A DNA stretch of 10,086 nucleotides. Origin: Pseudomonadota bacterium (GTDB taxonomy: Bacteria; Desulfobacterota; GWC2-55-46; JADFVP01). Below the pieces are notes generated by a model. It worked only from the letters and a program-made list of their open reading frames with translations. It was not told the origin of the DNA and made no database searches. Where the stretch lies: positions 1 to 10,086 of the forward strand of contig JADFVP010000014.1 in NCBI GenBank assembly GCA_015222595.1, written 5' to 3'. Positions 6,251 through 10,086 of the stretch are shown piece by piece (the stretch's first letter is position 1; the number at the start of each line of letters is the position of its first letter). The translations under genes were made by a program, and so were the position numbers.

Positions 6251-7984
6251 TCAGTCGGACATGCGTATCTTCAGGCCGGAGGGGTCGAACTCTCCGGTGC
6301 GCACCTTTAAAAGAAGAGCACGCAGCTTAAGTACCATCTCGTTTCCTGGGCTTAGGCGTAGCGCCTGCGCAAGCTCTACATCGGACTCGTCAGGCAACCC
6401 CTTTTTCAGATACAGGAGCCCTATTGAGTAGTGAGCATTAAAGTTGCCCGGCTCTAGTTTTAGCACTATTTCGTACTCTTCGATTGCCTCATCGAAGAGC
6501 CCGAGCCTCATCGAGACCTTTGCAAGGTTCGACCATGCCAGCACGCGGTCCGGCTCAATCCCGACCGCCTTCCTGTACTCTGTATGCGCCGCCTTCCACC
6601 TGCCTTCGCTCGCATACACTCCTGCAAGGCTTATGTGGTGGCTCGAAGAGCACGGCTCCAGTTCCGCAAAATATGTGTTAAGGCCTATCGCATCGGTCCA
6701 GAGCCGATTATGCATATGCGTAATTACAGAAATCATAAGCACAAAAATGAGCGTTATATAAAAAGGACTGATGTTGACCCTCTTGCGCCTGTTGATAATA
6801 GATACCAGAAGAAAAAATGCCGTAACAGCGGAGGTTATAAAACCGACACCAGGCAGATATGTGCGGTGTCTTACTATTATATCCTGTATGGGAATGACCG
6901 AGGATTCGACTGAGAGGGTCAGAAAGAACCACAGTATGCCTGAAGAAATGAGCAGCAGGTAGCCGTTACGTCTTGCGACCGAACGGATGAAGAGGTATAC
7001 CGTTGCTGCGATGACTATAAGCAGGGTAACGGACGCAGAAAAGATAGCCGGTTCGAAGAACGATTTTCCGATGGAAAAGTCGCATGCCGAACACTCGCTA
7101 CCCGGTATAAGGAGCATTCTGATGTATGTTATTATTACCATACTCTGGCCCAGCAGGTACTCATAGCTAGAGACCGCAGCTATATCTTTGAGTTTCTGCT
7201 GCATCATCAACTCTCCGACGGCATTCTCCGTGCCACCCAAAATACCCACCCCAATGACGCCAAGAGGTATTATGAGCATCGTTAGGATAAAAGGGATAAT
7301 GCGGACTACGGAGACCTTTGCACATGACTCTCTACGTAGAAGACCAAACTCAACACCCATGAGCACCACCGGAAGCGTGAAGCTTATCTCCTTGGTTTTC
7401 ATGGCAATCACGGTCAAGATCAATGAAAAGACGTAACAGAGAGACGAGCGAAACCGATTACTGCCGTTGCCTGAAATATCAGGCGCTGACTTCAGGTAGA
7501 AGATGATCGCTCCGAGGTAAAAGAGCGTTGCAAGAGAGGTAAAGCGCTGGGTTATGTATGTTACTGCGTATATCTGTGTAGGATGGGCGACAAAGACGAG
7601 AGCGATACAGAGGGCGAGCCTATCAAGATTGACCAGAGGCTTTTCATCAGGACCAAAAAAACCCTTTGCAACCAAAGCCCTTAATAGTGCGGAGATTAAT
7701 AGATAGAGCAGTACGGAGTTTGCAACATGTATAGCGACATTAGTGATGTGAAGCCCAAACAGGCCACCGCCAATGTAGTTATTGAGTGCGAATGTTACGA
7801 AGCCGACATACCGAGCGTCACGCATGTCAAAGAGATTGCCGAGCGACCCGACCCAGGGATTATCGGTAATATAGACGTTGTCGTCGAGAACGAAAGGTGC
7901 ATCAAGTATATTAGAATAGATAGCGAAGCCAACGACGACCAATAGTATAGGTGCATATGGCTTTACTTTTAGCATGGCCCTCAT
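6251..7984 (-). CDS. TMTC-like polytopic membrane protein with C-terminal TPRs (GT-C-type glycosyltransferase candidate)
   Basis: This 577-residue protein starts with a membrane helix (about residues 11-27) and then FVLDDNVYITDN (31-42). The paired acidic residues Asp34-Asp35 occupy the first extracytoplasmic loop, as in GT-C glycosyltransferases. RYVGFVTFALN (58-68) and HITNVAIHVANSVLLYLL follow, as in bacterial TMTC-like proteins. About ten further hydrophobic helices run to about residue 425. Residues about 445-553 form three or four TPRs (EGRWKAAHTEYRKAVGIEPD, then GLFDEAIEEYEIVLKLEPGN and similar). Eukaryotic TMTCs are O-mannosyltransferases; a sugar-transfer or surface-assembly role here is inferred. 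The ATG at 7984 has only a weak ribosome site; an ATG at 7975 is the alternative. The gene is flanked by direct repeats, which suggests mobility. Confidence 0.85.
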   Translation of the reverse strand: MRAMLKVKPYAPILLVVVGFAIYSNILDAPFVLDDNVYITDNPWVGSLGNLFDMRDARYVGFVTFALNNYIGGGLFGLHITNVAIHVANSVLLYLLISALLRALVAKGFFGPDEKPLVNLDRLALCIALVFVAHPTQIYAVTYITQRFTSLATLFYLGAIIFYLKSAPDISGNGSNRFRSSLCYVFSLILTVIAMKTKEISFTLPVVLMGVEFGLLRRESCAKVSVVRIIPFILTMLIIPLGVIGVGILGGTENAVGELMMQQKLKDIAAVSSYEYLLGQSMVIITYIRMLLIPGSECSACDFSIGKSFFEPAIFSASVTLLIVIAATVYLFIRSVARRNGYLLLISSGILWFFLTLSVESSVIPIQDIIVRHRTYLPGVGFITSAVTAFFLLVSIINRRKRVNISPFYITLIFVLMISVITHMHNRLWTDAIGLNTYFAELEPCSSSHHISLAGVYASEGRWKAAHTEYRKAVGIEPDRVLAWSNLAKVSMRLGLFDEAIEEYEIVLKLEPGNFNAHYSIGLLYLKKGLPDESDVELAQALRLSPGNEMVLKLRALLLKVRTGEFDPSGLKIRMSD

Positions 7985-8108
7985 TTATCCGAGAACTAAA
8001 TCGATAGCTTGCCTTGTGCGACCTCAGGCCCAACCGGCCACATGACTTGGCCACTTAATGCCGGGCAGTTATAGTCTGGTTGCCCACAACTTCTAAAGGC
8101 GTTCTGCT

Positions 8109-8154
8109 TCAATGCTCTCCAAGGGTAGTTAACTATAAAATGCACAAAGAGTAC
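8109..8154. repeat. Direct repeat B, right copy
   Basis: Same orientation as the left copy; 8122-8154 matches 6188-6220 at 30 of 33 positions. A plus-strand frame ending in the TAG inside this copy (…FNALQG) resembles the end of the left mini-ORF (…INAFSG). Copy A follows after only five bases here, whereas on the left side A precedes B. Confidence 0.85.
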
Positions 8155-8159
8155 AGAGA

Positions 8160-8200
8160 ACAGAAAGGAGCGAGTACGTGGAGTACAAAAGAGTGAACGG
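8160..8200. repeat. Direct repeat A, right copy
   Basis: Forty of 41 bases match 6081-6121, in the same orientation. The single change converts the left copy's GGGG to GGAG, giving a textbook AAAGGAG ribosome site before the shared GTG. Confidence 0.9.
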
Positions 8201-8258
8201 AAAGAAGAGTGACGAGTTGCGACTTACACCTACTACTAAACACTTTAAGGAAGCCTAA
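8178..8258 (+). CDS. Candidate 26-codon mini-ORF beginning MEYKRVNG
   Basis: GTG preceded by AAAGGAG at seven bases opens a 26-residue frame (MEYKRVNGKKSDELRL...FKEA) ending at TAA. Its first eight residues equal those of the mini-ORF at 6099; the rest differs. No known family. Coding remains a hypothesis supported only by the repeated start region and good ribosome site. Confidence 0.2.
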   Translation: MEYKRVNGKKSDELRLTPTTKHFKEA

Positions 8259-8359
8259 ATAGTATCTATTATTAAGTGAAGTACGTATTTAGTAGATATT
8301 TTTATGATTAGCACTGCGGTAGCTCAATTTTGATCTTTTTATGTTAAAAAGTTCGAATG

Positions 8360-8459
8360 GTGTAAATTTATTTTACACTGCCATCCCCCCCCGCAACCCA
8401 CCGAAGAACTTACACTAATTGTATGTTATAGCATAGTATATGGCGGTTTTTTTTACACT
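8360..8459 (+). promoter_or_regulatory. Candidate enhancer-binding-protein sites upstream of the sigma54 promoter
   Basis: A perfect inverted repeat GTGTAAA-N5-TTTACAC (8360-8378) is followed by two more copies of the half-site, TTACACT at 8410-8416 and TTTACACT at 8452-8459. They lie about 200, 160 and 115 bases before the expected start of transcription. Upstream activators of sigma54 promoters bind inverted repeats of this geometry at such distances. In PEP-CTERM systems the activator is typically PrsR; that link is inferred. Confidence 0.5.
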
Positions 8460-8544
8460 TTCTGAGTTTGCCTTGAGGTTGTTTTATTTAGCATGCAGGC
8501 TATTTGTACTGGTAAATTCAGTAGTTGGGCTATGTGCGCAAGCC

Positions 8545-8561
8545 TTGGCATATTCTTTGCA
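8545..8561 (+). promoter_or_regulatory. Sigma54 (RpoN) -24/-12 promoter of the PEP-CTERM gene
   Basis: The sequence TTGGCATATTCTTTGCA has the invariant GG (8547-8548) and GC (8559-8560) exactly ten bases apart, and fits the consensus TGGCAC-N5-TTGCA at nearly every position. The expected start is near 8572, leaving an untranslated leader of about 80 bases before the PEP-CTERM gene. Many PEP-CTERM genes are RpoN-dependent, which supports the call. Confidence 0.8.
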
Positions 8562-8650
8562 ATGATACACTAATAGGAATTAATATAGAACTTATCGATA
8601 AAAATCATTCAGTAAGAAATACTATCTAACTCAACTGAGGGGGAAGAAAA

Positions 8651-9286
8651 ATGAAAAGAGGATTTCAATTACTTTCTGCACTGCTGATTGTCATTGGCCT
8701 TACGGTCTCTGCCAACGCCGCACAAATTTCAGGGTTTGGCAATCCGTTAACCGACGCGGCTCTCGCAGGCGGTACACAAATAGATTTTGAAGGTGAAACT
8801 CTGGGCACTTACGGTGCTATTTCAGTAGGCGATGTAACCTTTACTTCTCTTGACAACCATTTGCGTATTGATAATGTGTACCAAGGATACAATTCGACCG
8901 GTTACTACCTGGACAACGGAACTTACGATAATAACGGATTCGGCAATCTAGATATCTCCTTCGCAGGCGGTACTAGTGCCTTTGGATTTAACTGGTCTAT
9001 GGCAGAATCTTTTGCATCATGGACATTAAGCGCGTATGACTCAGCGAGTATATTACTTGACACTTATGCTCTTCCATCAACTGGGCCCACCTCTCTCGGA
9101 AATTATTACGGGATTGGGGGGGTAGGCGCTATCTCTTATGCCACCCTAAGCTGGAATGGTGCTTATGACTGGATCAGTATTGATAACTTTACTTATCAAG
9201 CTAGTGTCCCAGAACCCTCCATCCTCCTCCTTTTAGGAAGTGGACTTATTGGTCTTGGGTTTGTGAGGAGAAAGTTCAAAGCTTAG
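8651..9286 (+). CDS. PEP-CTERM sorting-domain secreted protein
   Basis: The 211-residue protein has a Sec signal peptide (about residues 1-24, ending ANAA) and a C-terminal sorting signal at 186-211: VPEP, a hydrophobic helix (SILLLLGSGLIGLGFV), and a basic tail RRKFKA. Exosortase (EpsH/XrtA family) recognises this signal, cleaves it, and passes the protein to the exopolysaccharide-associated surface. The middle is rich in Gly, Ser, Thr, Asn and Tyr with no cysteine, consistent with a beta-sandwich; I do not recognise a catalytic motif. The ATG follows GAGGGGGAAG. A sigma54 promoter precedes it and a terminator follows, so it is a one-gene unit. No exosortase gene is in the window. Confidence 0.92.
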   Translation: MKRGFQLLSALLIVIGLTVSANAAQISGFGNPLTDAALAGGTQIDFEGETLGTYGAISVGDVTFTSLDNHLRIDNVYQGYNSTGYYLDNGTYDNNGFGNLDISFAGGTSAFGFNWSMAESFASWTLSAYDSASILLDTYALPSTGPTSLGNYYGIGGVGAISYATLSWNGAYDWISIDNFTYQASVPEPSILLLLGSGLIGLGFVRRKFKA

Positions 9287-9308
9287 AAGTTTAAGAATAG
9301 CAAGTATC

Positions 9309-9347
9309 AAAGCCCATCGATCTTAATAGTCGGTGGGCTTTGTTTAT
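9309..9347 (+). terminator. Intrinsic terminator after the PEP-CTERM gene
   Basis: A 12-base stem (9309-9320 with 9330-9341, including one G-U pair, core AGCCCA/TGGGCT) has a nine-base loop and is followed by TGTTTATTT. It starts 23 bases past the stop codon. The T-tract is interrupted, so termination may be moderate. Confidence 0.7.
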
Positions 9348-9506
9348 TTCCGGTAGAAATATTGTGTTCAGTGGTAGGTATAAAATGTGCGTACTGCAGG
9401 AAGCACTCTCGCACTTGTATAATAAGCGTGTCGTTCGAATGGAAAGTGATAGGGCACAGAACGGTGCTTTAAAGAGAATCGCAGGCGCTCAAACTCCTTA
9501 GTCGTG

Positions 9507-9530
9507 TAGGGTGGGCACTGCCCACCATTT
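9507..9530. repeat. Short palindrome GGTGGGCA/TGCCCACC, REP-like
   Basis: Eight-base perfect arms are separated by one base, preceded by GTAGG. Elements of the form TAGGGTGGGCA-TGCCCACC are widely scattered through many bacterial genomes as repetitive palindromes. That it is repetitive in this genome is inferred, since only one copy is present here. Confidence 0.5.
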
Positions 9531-9557
9531 AAAACCACAACCCCTGAAATGGCAAAT

Positions 9558-9593
9558 GGCGCATGTGCCGACTTTTCAGTCGGCACATGCGCC
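9558..9593. repeat. Perfect 16-bp hairpin, REP-like
   Basis: Arms 9558-9573 and 9578-9593 are perfectly complementary over 16 bases around a four-base loop (TTTC). The stem is G+C-rich (GGCGCATGTGCCGACT). No T-run follows, so it is not a typical intrinsic terminator. The length and perfection, together with the neighbouring palindrome, suggest a REP or MITE-like repeat of the kind mobilised by RAYT transposases. It could also protect the 3' end of a transcript. Confidence 0.6.
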
Positions 9594-9777
9594 GGAGGAT
9601 GTAGATACAGCGTTACTTACTGGATACAGGTACTGCTTGCTTCTACTGCTACTACTGAACCACTACTACCACACACACACTTACCCCAACTAAAAGAGTC
9701 CGTTAAGGGCCAAGTTTTGCAAAGCTTAAAAGGGGGAGTCCGTTGCCCGAAGCAGTCATAAGAGAACAGAGCCGGTA

Positions 9778-10086
9778 TCAGACAACGTCGGAGAAGGTCA
9801 TATCCTCCTCCTCTATAATCCCCCTGAGTTTGCCCAGAGCCTTCATCTCTATCTGCCTTACCCGCTCTCTGGTTACCCCAAAAATATTTCCTATCGCCTC
9901 AAGCGTTCTGGGCGCATCATCCACAAAGCCGTAGCGGAGCTTGATGACCTCGCGCTCGTTCTCTTCGATCATCCCCATCCAATCTCTTATCAGCTCTGCC
10001 CTGGCTGAATTGCCGAGCAGTTCGTTCGGTGCCGGAAAAGAGTCGTCTACCAACACATCGAGCAGAGACTGGTCCATGTCGTCGGA
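9778..10086 (-). CDS. Sigma70-family RNA polymerase sigma factor, C-terminal part (5' end beyond window)
   Basis: The visible 102 residues run from the right edge to a TGA. They contain region 4.1 (IEENEREVIKLRYGF) and region 4.2, a helix-turn-helix with TLEAIGNIFGVTRERVRQIEMKALGKLR, which binds the -35 promoter element and is near-universal in RpoD/RpoS-type factors. The preceding SLLDVLVDD...PNELL segment corresponds to the end of region 3 and the linker. The frame stays open at the edge, so the internal ATG at 10077 is not the start. Without regions 1-3 I cannot separate primary RpoD from RpoS-like or other group 2 factors. About ten residues (EEEDMTFSDVV) extend past the usual end. Confidence 0.92.
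   Translation of the reverse strand, partial: SDDMDQSLLDVLVDDSFPAPNELLGNSARAELIRDWMGMIEENEREVIKLRYGFVDDAPRTLEAIGNIFGVTRERVRQIEMKALGKLRGIIEEEDMTFSDVV

Larger units (their letters stand above)
7985..8650. other. 666-base intergenic region between the TPR gene and the PEP-CTERM gene
   Basis: From left to right it holds the 5' flank of the TPR gene (on the minus strand), direct repeats B and A with a candidate mini-ORF, and then a markedly AT-rich stretch (about 8220-8640). The AT-rich part contains a perfect 7-base inverted repeat CTTTTTA/TAAAAAG (8335-8351), another GTGTAAA/TTTACAC (8360-8378), an eight-C run (8385-8392), an eight-T run (8447-8454) and the sigma54 promoter. I see no long gene. 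The base composition differs clearly from the B12 operon. Confidence 0.7.
9348..9777. other. Non-coding stretch with REP-like palindromes
   Basis: Between the PEP-CTERM terminator and the sigma-factor stop I see no convincing gene. The stretch holds the two palindromes listed separately, a low-complexity tract rich in CTACTACTG/ACACACAC (about 9630-9682), and a short direct repeat of GAGTCCGTT (near 9696 and 9735). Confidence 0.6.

Noticed and set aside
7727..7945. Plus-strand frame opposite the N-terminus of the TMTC-like gene
   Set aside because: The minus strand encodes conserved membrane segments and the DD motif here, so this is a shadow frame.
8036..8094. Short inverted repeats GGCCA/TGGCC and GGGCA/TGCCC upstream of the TMTC-like gene
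   Set aside because: Only five-base arms; no tRNA, terminator or known RNA fold could be built from them.
8255..8292. Inverted repeat CTAAATA…TATTTAG upstream of the PEP-CTERM gene
   Set aside because: Seven-base arms of AT-rich sequence 24 bases apart are easily expected by chance, and no half-site recurs nearby.
9368..9586. Minus-strand frame of 72 codons between the PEP-CTERM and sigma genes
   Set aside because: It runs through the REP-like palindromes, begins inside the 16-bp hairpin, and the translation shows no domain; I treat the region as non-coding.
1..10086. CRISPR arrays, tRNA/rRNA genes, complete insertion sequences, prophage or toxin-antitoxin genes
   Set aside because: No regularly spaced repeat array, no tRNA-like cloverleaf, and no transposase, integrase or recognised defence gene was seen in either strand.

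Overview
The window most likely comes from a Gram-negative, probably anaerobic or facultatively anaerobic bacterium of the Desulfobacterota/Nitrospirota type. This is inferred from an early-cobalt (anaerobic) B12 pathway with a CbiX-CbiC fusion, a CbiM transporter carrying a C-terminal extension, a sigma54-type promoter in front of a PEP-CTERM protein, and a TMTC-like membrane protein with TPRs. The sequence alone does not fix the genus. Every protein gene I am confident of is on the minus strand except the PEP-CTERM gene.

Right to left on the minus strand, positions 5092 to 1 form a B12-regulated operon. It starts with a complete cobalamin riboswitch aptamer (5092-4894), followed by a strong intrinsic terminator (4805-4772) with a possible antiterminator between them. 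Then come cbiX-cbiC (one fused protein), cbiM, a 57-residue CbtB-like protein, a 142-residue four-helix membrane protein of unknown family, cbiD, and the start of cbiE, which runs off the left edge. Together they would import cobalt, insert it into sirohydrochlorin, and carry out the cobalt-precorrin-5B, -7 and -8 steps of corrin ring synthesis. No cbiQ or cbiO is seen beside cbiM. A degenerate 19-bp tandem repeat surrounds the annotated beginning of cbiD and affects the choice of start codon.

Upstream of the riboswitch lies trmJ, a SpoU-family RNA 2'-O-methyltransferase. Beyond it is a 577-residue TMTC-like polytopic membrane protein with C-terminal TPRs. Two kinds of near-identical short direct repeats lie on both sides of this gene. 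They include two candidate mini-ORFs with the same first eight residues, which suggests the large gene was inserted into, or recombined with, a small repeated unit.

The right part holds a 666-base AT-rich intergenic region. It contains a well-spaced sigma54 promoter and an upstream inverted repeat with additional half-sites, followed by the plus-strand PEP-CTERM gene and its terminator. After that is a 490-base non-coding stretch with REP-like palindromes, one a perfect 16-bp hairpin. The window ends in the C-terminal part of a sigma70-family sigma factor (regions 4.1/4.2) on the minus strand.
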